Shown in pieces: positions 11,176-24,200 of a DNA stretch of 64,000 bases (position 1 is its first letter; each line of letters opens with the position of its first letter). Where the stretch lies: contig OX578277.1 in assembly GCA_951217055.1 (NCBI GenBank), positions 55,757,044 to 55,821,043 of the forward strand, written 5' to 3'. The stretch is from Gerris lacustris. Taxonomy: Eukaryota; Arthropoda; Insecta; Hemiptera; Gerridae. The notes beneath the pieces are model-generated. The model ran no database searches and had not been told where the DNA came from. It saw nothing but the letters and a program-made list of their open reading frames with translations. A program made the position numbers and the translations under genes.

Positions 11176-14100
11176 AAAAAATGGTTTGTATTCTATTTTT
11201 TTTTTTTTTTTAGAAAAAACCAAATGTATAATTATAATAGCAGTTTTTTCTACAAGTGGAGTGAAATTTGTAAAAACAAATCTAAGTTCAAATAAATTGG
11301 ACTCTTGCACTAAATCATAATTTCCAAATTGATTATAATTAAGGCAACAAGAAATGAAACTGAACAAAAAACTCAAAAACCAATTATAATAATAAAAAAT
11401 TAAATATTAAGGTAATGGATTGGTAATTTTCAAACAATGTTTAAAGAAAATAAAACAATTTTTTTTCTGTTTGTTTTTCATTTAATAAAAAATATGGCCA
11501 TTACATAAATACAATAAAATCAAGTGTCAATACTTAAATTAATTGGTCTCAATTTAATGGATTTTTTTTAAAAAAAATGTTATCTTCATTCCTTCATCTA
11601 TACAAAATTAAAAAATAATCAATGAAAAATTAACATTCATAGAGTAAAATAATCTGTTTTTTTTTTTAGAAGATATATAATATATATTTTGATTTAAATC
11701 AATTTTAAATAAAATATGTATTTGACACTTGTTTTTATAAATTATTTATTTCTTCTTTTTATTTCTTAGTTTTTATAGGGCCTTTCAGACATTTATTTTT
11801 TATTTGTTTACCTAAATTTATAATTTCAACAGAGCTGAAGGAACATTATATACAATTTTATATACATTATTATAATCACTTACTATGCCAAACTAAAGCT
11901 TAATTGCATTGTCTCAACAGTTAGACGAGCACAAGCTTTTTTTAAACTTGGATTATTTTTCAAAGTCACAACTGTAATAAAACATAGTGTGCATCTTACT
12001 TGATATTTACGACTATATACAAAAATCAATTTTTAATTTACAAACTACATCATTTACAAAAGAACAACTAGTTACAACAATTAAATAATTAATAAATAAA
12101 TTAAACAAACTAAAAAAGAGGCACAAGTAAACAATATAATAACAATTTTTATAAATTTAATATCAACTCATAACTTTTTCTACTCAATACAAAGATGTTT
12201 TTTTTTTTAAATTTATACAGTTAATATTATCTATCTTTGATACAGAGTTAAATTTTGGTTTAGCTATACATAATATTATGGTCTCTGCAAGTAACAAAAA
12301 AGCTTTATTAAAACATAACATAAAAAAAAACCAAATCAGTTTGGATGCAAAATGTCTCTCATTAAATGTTATTATTCTGATATTATATAAGCCTGAGGTG
12401 GAATTTATTGAACACAATTGTGCAATGGAATGATTTTTATGATCTATTTAAAGGCAAATTTTTAAAATTAAGATTGAAAAGGCAAATTGATTTGTATATT
12501 ATTATAGTTTCTCAAAAAATATGGCCGAAGGAAAAAGACATGGATTTCAAGAATATATTTGTTTGAACATTTAGTTAGATTTAGATTACTTGGACCGCTT
12601 TAAGAAACTAGAATAGGTACATACTTTAGTAAAATTAATTGGACATAAAAAGTGTGATTGAATAAAAACTTAACTTAATTGAATAAAAAATGGTAAACTT
12701 GATAAGTTTATTGTCAAACCACAAAACAAATATTAATCTCGATAAAAAAAAATGATTGAAAAAAGTTAGTCAGTTTAAAATCTAAGACTGGGTCGTCACT
12801 TAGTAATAGTCATCAGATTACTATAATTGATCACTTACAATTAAATTAAGTATCTGGTATCCTATTCATTAGAACTAAATATTGAAATATTATTTACAAA
12901 CAATGTTCTAATTATTAAATATATTAAATAGGCAGGCTCTCTGGATATAAAAGATAATATAATATTTAGGATAATTGTCATAAATTTCTTTATATTATTT
13001 TATTTTATTTAACCAACCAGGCTACAGTACACTTTAAAACAAAGGTCAAATGCAAAATTGTAAAAAAAAGTTGGGATCCTTGAATTTTGGTAGGGGAATT
13101 GACCACAGAAAATGGTGTATTGGCCAATAATGTTTAACAAAAAATTTAGTAATTCTAATAAGTAAACTTTGATCTAGTGATGAGATAAGATACCAGTTAG
13201 TTAATCACATTTTAATTTTATAAGAGATACAATAATATATATAGTGTGTGTGTGTAAGTGTAGTTTTGCTGTTTCTGCCTTTAGCCACATCCAAAATAAA
13301 TTTTTATCTATAGAAATGATAATTAAATTATTTTAATGGTAGAATCCAAAGATAAAACCATCCGCAGAGCATGCTATTATAGATTTGCAATGTTACAAGT
13401 ATTAAATAATTTAAAATTTATACAAAACATGGATCAAAAGATTTTTTAAAAAATATTTCAATAAGTAGAAAAAGTTATGAGCAGGAAAACCTTAAATCTG
13501 AACAATCACTTTTTCATTATAAAACAGTTCAAAAATGTATTTACTGGCAATGTAATAAAATCAACATTATAACATTATTTATTAAGTAATCTTGCCCTTT
13601 AAATAAATGAGTAACAACATCATTATTTGAATTTCTGACTAGATAAAATACTGCTTACCTACAATTTGGATTAATTGTTAATTAGTTATGAACTGACATA
13701 ACTAAACTTCATTAATTATAATAAATGATAAATATATATGAATATTAATTCCAATAAAAAAAAAAAAAATAATAATAATAATTAAATAAATTAGTTGTTA
13801 CCAAATGCAATTAAAAAGAATTAAATGTATTGATGGTATCTGTATGTTAATACTCAATATAACCTCGAGGATACCCAATTTGATTGCATTATATTATATA
13901 TATATAATATACATTATTATACATAAATTTTAAACGTAAAATAAATAATCATAAAAAATCACATAGTTGTTTTAAATTAAATAAAGCTATAAGAAACGTC
14001 CAATAATTTATATAATTATTCCAAAATAAATTATGATTAAAATCAATATTTAACAAAAAAAAAGTACTTGCTAAGTGAAAAAAAATTGTCCTTAAACTTT

Positions 14101-14471
14101 TTTTTTTTAATTGGATACCCACATTTCAAAATTTACTTTTTTACCCCTCCTACAGGCGAGAGATCATAAGCATGAGTATTGAGAAATTAATTAAATATGC
14201 CATTAAAACCAAATTAAATAAACTTTTAAATTGAAAAATTTTACACCATATTGAAAAATAAAAGATATTAATCTTGTTAAATAAAGCAAAACCTAAAATA
14301 ATATAATAATATAGAAGATAAGAGCAGCAAAAAATCATTCTTTGAAAGGAATATTAAAAATATTCCGAAAGCACCATTTTATTTTCTGCTGAAAACTATA
14401 AAATAAAAATAAATTCAGTCTCATAACGAAGTTCTACACTTTTTTATATTTATTTTAAACCTAATAAATAA
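11176..14471. other. AT-rich stretch without recognised gene
   Basis: Very AT-rich, short homopolymer runs, no long frame, no TIR pair and no tRNA-like box seen. It could include far downstream sequence of the milt transcript. Confidence 0.6.
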
Positions 14472-14532
14472 ACTGATGATTTTTAAAAAAGGGTCTTCAG
14501 GGGAGTTTTAAATAAAAAACATTAAGTTTTTT

Positions 14533-14571
14533 GCAATATTTCGTCCCTCTTTTGGGACATTTTCAAGCCTG
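14533..14571 (-). ncRNA. Hammerhead-like motif in left Penelope arm
   Basis: Minus strand: CAGGCTTGAAAAT, stem GTCCC AAAAGA GGGAC, then GAAATATTGC. Stem II and GAAA are intact; the CTGATGA core is degenerate. Confidence 0.45.
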
Positions 14572-15486
14572 AAAAATTTTTTTTAATTAAAGATTAGAAA
14601 AGATCTTTACATATCATTTAAACATTTATCTAACATAATTATGAATTGATTGAATTAATAATTTATTATATTTCTATAAAATTAAAATAAATAATTAAGT
14701 AAATAATTAAAATTAAAGAATACATAGGTAGTACTAACAATATACTTGGTGTGGTTGATTTTATCAATATGAAACAGTCTACATCAATTTGAGAAGTGTA
14801 AATTTTTTATAAAAATAAAAATATCATCCCACTTCTTAACCACGTCAATCTTAAAAAGAAATTAATAAAAACTAAAAGTTATTATGGTCACATAATTTAA
14901 AATTGTTATTAATAAGTATATGTTAAAAATGTTTTACAAAATGTTTAAAACTTACGGTAAATCCATAATATAAATTAGAAAATTTATATAAAATCAATAA
15001 CTGTGAGGTGAGTCATGGTCAGAGACTGAACTATGACTAACAGGCTAGTATAAATGAATGTGGAAAGATAAATATACCCAGAAACCCAGATTTAATTACA
15101 TTGAATCCTTATGCATATAGTATCGTTTCTTAAAATTTTTCTTTTTTCTTTTTTTAATATTTTTTTTTTTATTTTATTATTTTATTAAAATACATTTAAC
15201 ACATATTTTAAAACAGTTTTTTTAAAAAACATTAACAACAACAAAAATTTTTTTGATTAACAATAAAATAAGTTATTTAAAATTAACAAGTTAAACATTA
15301 AAAGATGATAAGTTAATTATAACATAAAATATACAATAAATAATAAATTAATTAACAAATGTTTTTTTATTTATTTATTTATTTATTTTTTATTTATTTA
15401 TTTATTTTTTTATATTTATTTATTTATTTTTTTTTTTTTTTTTTTTTTTATTTATTTTTTATTTTTTTTATTTTTTTTTTTTTTAA

Positions 15487-16065
15487 TTACAATTTACTAT
15501 TTAAATTTAAAGTTTGGAAAATTGCTGAATATACTTTATTTAATTCTTTTGTATCAGTTTTGTAATTAATACTGTTTGTGCAACCAGAAATAAATGCAGC
15601 CTCCAGAAGTTTTCTTTTAAAATTATGTTTTTCTCTGTCAACAATTTTTGCATTCTCGAAATCAAACTGATGATGATTTTCTAAAGCATGTGAACTCAAA
15701 GCAGTTTTATTAGTTTTGCATCTAACATCTCCTTCATGTTGTGTCATTCGGTTTTTAAAAGTTTGTCTAGATTCGCCAATGTATTTACTATCACAATCAT
15801 TACAAGGTACTGAATACACAATTCCCATTTCCTCTTCCTTAGGTATATTGTCTTTAAGTTTACTAAAAAATTTATTTTTCATTTTATTTATAGGTTTCAT
15901 GCCAAATTTAATGCTTTGACAATCAAATTTTTTAAAAGTGTTGGTAATTGTTTCAGTGAGGCCTTTAACATAAGTAAGTGAATAATATTTGTCTATTGGT
16001 GCATTTGAATTTATCCTAATTTCTTCTTTACTATGTTCAATTAGCTGTGAAAAAGAAAAATGCAA
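15487..16065 (-). pseudogene. Mirror copy of Penelope-like GIY-YIG ORF
   Basis: From QLIEHSKEEIRINSNAPIDK to FQTLNLNSKL the protein is identical to the plus-strand copy, then the sequence diverges at 16051. It therefore starts about 50 codons later than its partner. GIY-YIG motif residues are intact. The identical protein indicates that the duplication is recent or maintained by gene conversion, or is an assembly artefact. Confidence 0.85.
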
Positions 16066-16769
16066 TTTTTAACTTAATTCAAAAAGTCGTTAAACTAACA
16101 GATCCCATCCATTTATTTAAGGTAAAAACTTTTATTTTTAATAAACTGCTAAAAAATATGTATCCAATTAAACTAATTAGAAGCATTTGGTACAAAGTTG
16201 TAAATTCACAGCTAATTGAACATAGTAAAGAAGAAATTAGGATAAATTCAAATGCACCAATAGACAAATATTATTCACTTACTTATGTTAAAGGCCTCAC
16301 TGAAACAATTACCAACACTTTTAAAAAATTTGATTGTCAAAGCATTAAATTTGGCATGAAACCTATAAATAAAATGAAAAATAAATTTTTTAGTAAACTT
16401 AAAGACAATATACCTAAGGAAGAGGAAATGGGAATTGTGTATTCAGTACCTTGTAATGATTGTGATAGTAAATACATTGGCGAATCTAGACAAACTTTTA
16501 AAAACCGAATGACACAACATGAAGGAGATGTTAGATGCAAAACTAATAAAACTGCTTTGAGTTCACATGCTTTAGAAAATCATCATCAGTTTGATTTCGA
16601 GAATGCAAAAATTGTTGACAGAGAAAAACATAATTTTAAAAGAAAACTTCTGGAGGCTGCATTTATTTCTGGTTGCACAAACAGTATTAATTACAAAACT
16701 GATACAAAAGAATTAAATAAAGTATATTCAGCAATTTTCCAAACTTTAAATTTAAATAGTAAATTGTAA
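16047..16769 (+). pseudogene. Penelope-like GIY-YIG endonuclease domain, 5'-truncated ORF
   Basis: 240 open codons with no stop. The N-terminal part (LTDPIHLFKVKTFIFNKLLK and YPIKLIRSIW) resembles the linker after the reverse transcriptase in Penelope-like elements. The C-terminal half has the GIY-YIG signature IVYSVPCNDCDSKYIGESRQ, followed by FKNRM, an H-E-G and HALENHHQFDFENAKI. In complete elements this nuclease nicks target DNA for retrotransposition. The reverse transcriptase itself is missing, so the copy cannot move alone. The first codon called is GTG; the true start is lost. Confidence 0.85.
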
Positions 16770-17679
16770 TTAAAAAAAAAATAAAAAAAAATAAAAAATA
16801 AATAAAAAAAAAAAAATAAATAAATAAATAAATAAATATAAAAAAATAAATAAATAAATAAAAAATAAATAAATAAATAAATAAAAAAACATTTGTTAAT
16901 TAATTTATTATTTATTGTATATTTTATGTTATAATTAACTTATCATCTTTTAATGTTTAACTTGTTAATTTTAAATAACTTATTTTATTGTTAATCAAAA
17001 AAATTTTTGTTGTTGTTAATGTTTTTTAAAAAAACTGTTTTAAAATATGTGTTAAATGTATTTTAATAAAATAATAAAATAAAAAAAAAAATATTAAAAA
17101 AAGAAAAAAGAAAAATTTTAAGAAACGATACTATATGCATAAGGATTCAATGTAATTAAATCTGGGTTTCTGGGTATATTTATCTTTCCACATTCATTTA
17201 TACTAGCCTGTTAGTCATAGTTCAGTCTCTGACCATGACTCACCTCACAGTTATTGATTTTATATAAATTTTCTAATTTATATTATGGATTTACCGTAAG
17301 TTTTAAACATTTTGTAAAACATTTTTAACATATACTTATTAATAACAATTTTAAATTATGTGACCATAATAACTTTTAGTTTTTATTAATTTCTTTTTAA
17401 GATTGACGAGGTTAAGAAGTGGGATGATATTTTTATTTTTATAAAAAATTTACACTTCTCAAATTGATGTAGACTGTTTCATATTGATAAAATCAACCAC
17501 ACCAAGTATATTGTTAGTACTACCTATGTATTCTTTAATTTTAATTATTTACTTAATTATTTATTTTAATTTTATAGAAATATAATAAATTATTAATTCA
17601 ATCAATTCATAATTATGTTAGATAAATGTTTAAATGATATGTAAAGATCTTTTCTAATCTTTAATTAAAAAAAATTTTT

Positions 17680-17718
17680 CAGGCTTGAAAATGTCCCAAA
17701 AGAGGGACGAAATATTGC
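17680..17718 (+). ncRNA. Hammerhead-like motif in right Penelope arm
   Basis: Same sequence as the left-arm motif, in plus orientation. Confidence 0.45.
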
Positions 17719-17779
17719 AAAAAACTTAATGTTTTTTATTTAAAACTCCCCTGAAGACCCTTTTTTAAAAATCATCAGT

Positions 17780-20700
17780 AGAATTTAAAGGGGACAGCAA
17801 CAAAATATGGCTAATAAATAAATATATATATATACTACTTTAAAATGCTGTTTACCTAATGTATTTTAATTGTAATAATTTACTCTTTCCATAGTATTAA
17901 GCGAGGAGGGGGAGGAAAAAAAAAGTTAAATCTATTAAATATTATTATATTAATTTAAAATTTAAACCATTGGTAAGATGAAAACATACAGATACTTCAT
18001 TCTTTTTTAAAATTTATTCTTTTAAAAAAGGGCAGCACCAAAAAAATAATTAAATAATAGGAATGGAAGTGAGATTTAACTGAAATAAATCAATTCTATA
18101 AAGATTACTCTAATATGCCATGCAATCATTCATCTCATAAGAGATAAATAACAACTTCTAAATTTACACGGATTAACAGAAGAGGGTATAAATAAAATAT
18201 TGGTTTCTAAAAGCACAAAAATATTCTCATTTTTTAAAATTTACATTTATATTTATGACATACTTGTTTTAATTTTCTTTAAATTTCCACACAGTTTTAA
18301 TAGAGTGGTAACGGTAACAAAGAGTAATCATCACATATACAGTGGTGTACCTAGCTGGTGGCAGCGCTGTATGGGCACCTCTGGGGGGGGGGGGGGAGTT
18401 TCTTGAAATAATAAATCTTTAGCCCATACAACCTCTAGTAGGAGGGCACTAGTTGCATACTCTTGCTAGAGGCGCCAGACTCATTTGGTACACCACTGCA
18501 CATATGTTATAATAAATAAAAATGGAGTATGTAATGGTGATGAGTACTCAGTTAATACATTACAAATGAACAATTGAAGGTGGTGAAATTAAACTGAATT
18601 TAATTTTTGTAATGAAGGTTAATGAACTGATTAAGTTATGCAACAACTAAAATTAACTACATTATTTTAAAATTTGACTTTTTTCAAATCCCAAACTCAA
18701 TGTTTTAAAGACCACTCTTATTTTGTTAATTATTATTATTTTGTAAGTATGAAAATAAATTACCTCACACAACACATGAAATTTCTCATTATGCTTTATA
18801 AAAAAATAAAACACGGTTAAAATGATAAAAATATGTTTATTTTAATTTTTAAATTCTATTTTATAGTTGCTTTGCTTTTAAATCTTTGGCATTTTTTCTC
18901 GATAATTTATTGCAAGACATACATGTCTTTAAAGATTTTTTTTCTTCTTTTTAAAACTCTGCATTTGTTTATTAATGAAAAAAAAAAAATATATATATAT
19001 ATATTTTTTTTTTTATACATATATTATGCCATAATATCACAAAATTCCACTTGAATCTTCATAGTCAAATTAAATTGATTTATTTCAGACAAACCCTTTA
19101 ATCTTCCCATTGTAAAGTCGGGCAGATTTTCAAGACCCACTTTCTTAATTTGTTGTTGTTAAAGTCATGCAAATTAAATTACATAAATTAATAAAAAATA
19201 AATAAAACAACAATAACAAATAATAATTAATAAGGAAAAAAGGTTTTTTTTTTTTTTAAATAAAATAAAACCTTTATTATTTTACTATCACCCTAATTAA
19301 ATATTAGTTTGTGTGAAATCTTTCTTTCTTTAATTATATTTTTGTTAGTTGGTTAATAAAATGAAACTAGCGAAATAGAATGTAATTTGTTACGAATACT
19401 AGTACCATCAAGAAAATCTTGAATGAGATCATTTATGGATTCTGAGTAGGCTGGCTTCATCAATACATAATGCAGGAAGTAACTAATAGTGCCAAATGAA
19501 ATTAGGAAAACATACTTAATTACAAAAATTATGTAAACATCAAAATATAGTATTATATGAAATTATTAAATATTCAAATATTCATATTTTCTTTAGCACC
19601 AATATGCCCAGCACAAAGGCCATTAACAAAAATATAAATTTAAAAAATTTGCAAATAAATAAATTAAAATTATAAATAAATAATAATAATAAAAAACAAC
19701 TTTAGATGATCTCATGAAAATAAAATTGACCTTAATACTAAAACATGGTTATAGATTTATCCAATTTTTTTGGAATAAAATGAAAGACAAATAATTTAGT
19801 ATTTGGATCAGGCTATTTTTTATTTATTTATTTTTTTTTTAGTAAAATATAAAATATTATAAAAGAGATAATTAACAAGTATTTTGTTTGGAGCCAGCCT
19901 CTCAATCAAGAAATTCTGAGGTGACCTTATACTACATTCAAAACATCTTGACAAACCCAACAAGGAATTGACCAAAAATCTATTGAAAGAAAGGTTGAAT
20001 TTATTATCTAAAAATCCTTAACATATATAAATACAATTTAACACTTTTTTAATTAATAAAAGTAATATATTTAAGCCTGAATTAGTACCAATAGGATTAA
20101 GTCCCTTCCACCTATACGTCATTTTTTTTAATTTAATAGCATCAACTTAAAATTATTAATTAGAGTAAAATGTGGGGACAAATAAATATATTTTATAAGC
20201 ATGCACTATTTAGATCTTCTAAATGATATTATAAAACTATGTATTAATATTAGTTAAAGTATACATGGAAGGTAGTGTGGATTTGGCAAGAACTTTCAAG
20301 TTAAGTAACCAATGGTGTGGACTAGGAAGTATTTTTGAATAATTATATCTGTACATAATAAATTTTATGTATTAAATTTTACCCTTTCAAATAATATTAA
20401 TTAAATTCATTAATTGGATCCTTCCAAGTGAAATACAAATAGCTTAAAACAGGTAGGCATTTTCTATAAAAAAAAATAGGTAAAATAAATAAAATTTTAG
20501 GATCATATGCAGACATTAAAAAAAAATAAGCGAAATCATGTCATGAAATATTGATGAAATGAAATTTATAAAAAAAATTCCTCGAATAAGTTAAAAATAA
20601 AATAAAACCCTAATCTGAATAGATATCATTTTTATGTACTATGGAAGCAAATTAATTAAAACTAAATACTTTTATAGATTATAGCTACTAAATATTACCC

Positions 20701-20904
20701 TGAAAATCACTTATTATAAATGATTCCTACATCAAATCTTATCTGTCCTTATATTATATATTCTGCAATTTTTGTTAATTACATGTAAAATAATTTAAAA
20801 AATAAAAAAGTCAGATCTTTCAATAGATGTTGGGAGTCCAAGTTTGGAGTGTCAAGTTATTTTGAATATGCTATATTGTAAGGCGTTAAGGTGACTATAT
20901 TGGA
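17780..20904. other. AT-rich 3' flank of milt
   Basis: Lies directly 3' of the milt stop codon and probably holds its 3' UTR. Apart from the hAT MITE no gene or element is recognised. TTTATT (minus-strand AATAAA) is frequent, so the poly(A) site cannot be placed by eye. Confidence 0.5.
18340..18498. mobile_element. hAT-type MITE
   Basis: The 159-bp element begins CAGTGGTGTACC and ends GGTACACCACTG. It is flanked by 8-bp near-identical duplications (CACATATA at 18332-18339, CACATATG at 18499-18506). An 8-bp duplication with CAGTGG ends is the hAT pattern. It contains a long G run. Confidence 0.85.
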
Positions 20905-21213
20905 CTACAGTAGACCTCCTTTTCTTCCAAATAGTAAAGAAGAGAGAGTACCAAGGGTTGAATGAGGTTGGGGTTGAGGAGAGTCAGGTCTTGAGTGCTG
21001 AGGTAAAGGAACCGAGCCTAAGTCTTGTCTTCGCCTTAGCTCTCCTCTGCCAGGCCTACCAGGAACACCCAATACACCTGGACCATTTACACTATCAGCT
21101 AAACGCTTCCTTAGTCCTGCTTGATGTAATGTACTTGACGGGCCTGTTGCTAGAATCTCTTCAAGTCCTATCCTCTCTAAGGTCTCTACCAATCTTATAC
21201 CCGTAAGTGCCGC
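20905..21213 (-). CDS. milt: milt last coding exon and stop
   Basis: 309 nt including TAG at 20907-20905; acceptor TTTTTTTAG|GCG. It begins [20 protein letters not shown] and ends [17 protein letters not shown]. The RKGGLL tail is, to my knowledge, typical of insect Milton proteins. The 3' UTR must run to lower coordinates; no single poly(A) signal stands out in such AT-rich sequence. Confidence 0.94.
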   Translation of the reverse strand, partial: AALTGIRLVETLERIGLEEILATGPSSTLHQAGLRKRLADSVNGPGVLGVPGRPGRGELRRRQDLGSVPLPQHSRPDSPQPQPHSTLGTLSSLLFGRKGGLL

Positions 21214-24200
21214 CTAAAAAAAGGAGTAAAACAAAAATTAGGCCAAAACATTTATTTAAAATAAGTTTTTACTAAAGCCAAAAAAGTTAAAAAGGTTTAC
21301 CTTGTGGTCTGGTCGAACAAGGGCAGTCTTAGGTTTTGGTGCTGTAGGAGACTTTAGAGCAGAACCAAGAGTCCTTTTAAGCAACTCAGCTCCACTTGTC
21401 ATGAGGAATCCTGATGTAAAAATAAAAAATATGATTAAGCAAACTGCTACAAATAAATAGTCAGATCTACTATGCACTTGTACTATCTTTTTAAATATCT
21501 CCTTAGTCCACAATTATATAAATACAAAACATTTTAAGGTCTGAGAGTTCTTCAGTTTCCCTAGAGTTTCTACTTTCATCACTAATAATTTTCCTAATAT
21601 AAATCATAGTATGAATAAGTATAGTTAATATAATATTCTACAGATTGGCCTTTTTATTTAAAAAAATCGATAAAAACTGAATATATATTTAACAAGTTTC
21701 CACTATACTATCAGTAAACTCTTTTAATTTTAGTAACTCTTACTCTTAAAATTATAATTATGCAATACAGCCCACTCAAATTAACACAGTCAGTGGTTTT
21801 TCGCTCCAAACGCTAATAAACATCACATTTAAAGCCTCCCCCCTCCCCTCCTCCCTCTAGCTCACCTCCTTCCTACCAGGACTTTTTATTTTCATTGAAC
21901 TAATGTACTAAAACAAAACTGTGGCAATTTTCAAAACTCCAGGATTTTTTATTCTCTTGATTTGTCCAATTTGACTGGGCTAATATATTCTCAAGTTAGA
22001 AATAAGATAAAATATTTCCAATAACCTTAATTTGCACTTTTATCAGCCATATTTTTGTATTCACATGAAATGTGTACACTATTGATTTCACTACAAGATT
22101 TTGTGCACAACTCTTGAAAAAACTAGCTATCCAATCTTGTAAGGCTTAAACTGACGCAGATAGGTTTTTTTCTTAATCCGACCTCTCCAGGGCCCTCTAG
22201 TGCCAAAAAATGTTTTTGATAGTGTACCCTGTTATCACAAGTACTTTAAAGGCTAAACCGAATAAAAAATATTCTATCTTGTAGAGGACATTTTAGAGAT
22301 GGAACCCTACTGTGAACTTTTTTAGATCCAAAACTTTTAAATGTTTAGGGGTTCTCATTCATATTTTGATGATGGGAGGGTTGGAAATGATATTGTAACG
22401 GGCCGATGATTGGTGATAGGTAGTTGATATAAATAAGACGTGTGATAAACTTTAAACTATGAAACTATATTTTGACTATACTCTAAGAGGGCCGGACACA
22501 GAGTGAACTCCGGTCGGCTCCGTGAGCAGGTCACCCGGCGGGGGCTATGAACCCCCGCATCAGCACTTCCTCCTAGACCGCTACAATATAGTTGGGGTGC
22601 TCATATTAAAGACTGACTACAAATTAGGAGACAACTTAATGACAATTTAATTACTACTGACCTTCTTATAAGAACACTCTGAATTCTACCTAATTCAGAC
22701 TTTTCAATTTCAATATGGCTACCAGGAAATATTATTCAGGGAAAGCTTACATTGTCTTAATCTGCCTGAGAAGAGTTTTAAAATGATATGAAACATGCCA
22801 TATGAGCATAAACTTTTTTTCAACACCCTCAATTCGGCCATATTTGTTTTCATAATGCCGTTAAAATATAACAATGTTGTAATACTAATTACATCTACTT
22901 TTCTTACTCTTCAAGAACTTCAGAACAATGTATAATATGTCAAGCTGACTAAACACTTTGTTTTTATGTAACCATGTTGGCCGCCGTCTTTAAAATATTA
23001 AGTATGAAATTTCCAAAAACTATAGAAGTGTCACAAATGCTGCCAACAAAATGTGCCAAATTTCATACAAATTGGTCAATTTTAGCCAGTTATTGTTAGA
23101 CAAACACACAAAAACCCATTACAGTCTCTGAAATAAAGAACTCACCGAGCTGAAAAGTAACATAAAATTAACGAGAAGTAACATACCTGGAAGACCTAGT
23201 GTTGAATAGGTGGGTTCTTCTTCATCATCTGACGTATCAGGAGAAGACCTGGTAGGGCTGGGTGGAGGTGTGGCTGTTGGGGTGAAGGGAGGCACTGTAA
23301 CAGTAGGAGGGATCTGATCTCTTACAGAAGTAACATCCCTTGTTATGGAGGTAACCTCCCGTGTTACAGAGGTTATAGAGCTAACTGAACTTCTTCTGGA
23401 CAATCCTCGGTCTACAGGTGTAGAACAAACTGACGTTACTCTACTGCTCACTACTGAAGACATCTGGCTTCCTCGGTAACTAAACACAGTCAGTGTTTCA
23501 TCATGAAAACTGGAAAAGTGAGCGTGTGTAGTATGAGCAACACCCACATGCTTTTCCAACTTCTGTGTTAGTAAGCTAATTAATGTAAAGCAATGAAAGT
23601 AACTGCCTTCAACTAATCTATTAATAACTATGTCAAAGCAACTAAATATTAACTGTGAGTTAATAAGATATTAGTAAGAGAAATAAGTTATGAAATTAAT
23701 TGTCATTGAATTATGGAGGTGTATTTAATAACCAAACAAAGTTTTCACACAGAATAATAATTCTGTGGCATGATGGAAATATATGATAAGTCCGATTTTA
23801 CTTATTGTTTAGGAAGCAAATTTTAAATGTTTTGATATCTACTAGACCTCACTGAAAGCTGCCAGGTAGTACTGTCAGAACGCCGAGAGAATGTGGCTGG
23901 ATAAATCGATCTTGGGCCGAAGTTTTAAACTAACTATCGACTTCACTTCTAGATATATCAATGATATAAAAAATAACACTTCTTTAAAAATAAAGGGTTT
24001 ATCCCATTTAAGGACAATCACCACCCAAAGGTAAGTAATCCAATTCATTCATCCTTTCAATTTTTATAATCCTAAGTTACCTACCCTTTAAGTAGCTCAT
24101 GCCCTAACAATATTTAGTATGCATATTCAGATAAAGATTACAGCACAGCTTAAAACTAGTAAGACATAAAGCGTTTTAAAATATTTCTTTGATAGCAAAC

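Larger units (their letters stand above)
14472..17779. mobile_element. Head-to-head inverted pair of Penelope-like elements
   Basis: The left arm 14472-16051 and right arm 16205-17779 are almost identical reverse complements (a few indels in A/T runs and rare substitutions). A 153-bp spacer (16052-16204) carries extra 5' sequence belonging to the right copy. Each arm holds the same ORF ending in a GIY-YIG domain, a long A/T-simple tract and a 3' terminus with a hammerhead-like motif. Penelope-like elements are known for 5' truncation and for tandem or inverted partial copies. Confidence 0.85.

Noticed and set aside
15359..15565. Open frame rich in Phe/Tyr/Leu
   Set aside because: Translation of an ATTT simple repeat in the Penelope arm; no protein signal.
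14100..17800. CRISPR-like or phage-like array
   Set aside because: Intron-bearing animal DNA; the symmetry is a transposon inverted pair, not short regularly spaced repeats.
20958..21206. 82-codon plus-strand frame
   Set aside because: Antisense shadow of the last milt exon.
23180..23600. Extending the milt exon to the acceptor near 23560
   Set aside because: Joining there shifts the frame relative to the upstream exon and meets a stop; the 23509 acceptor keeps phase.
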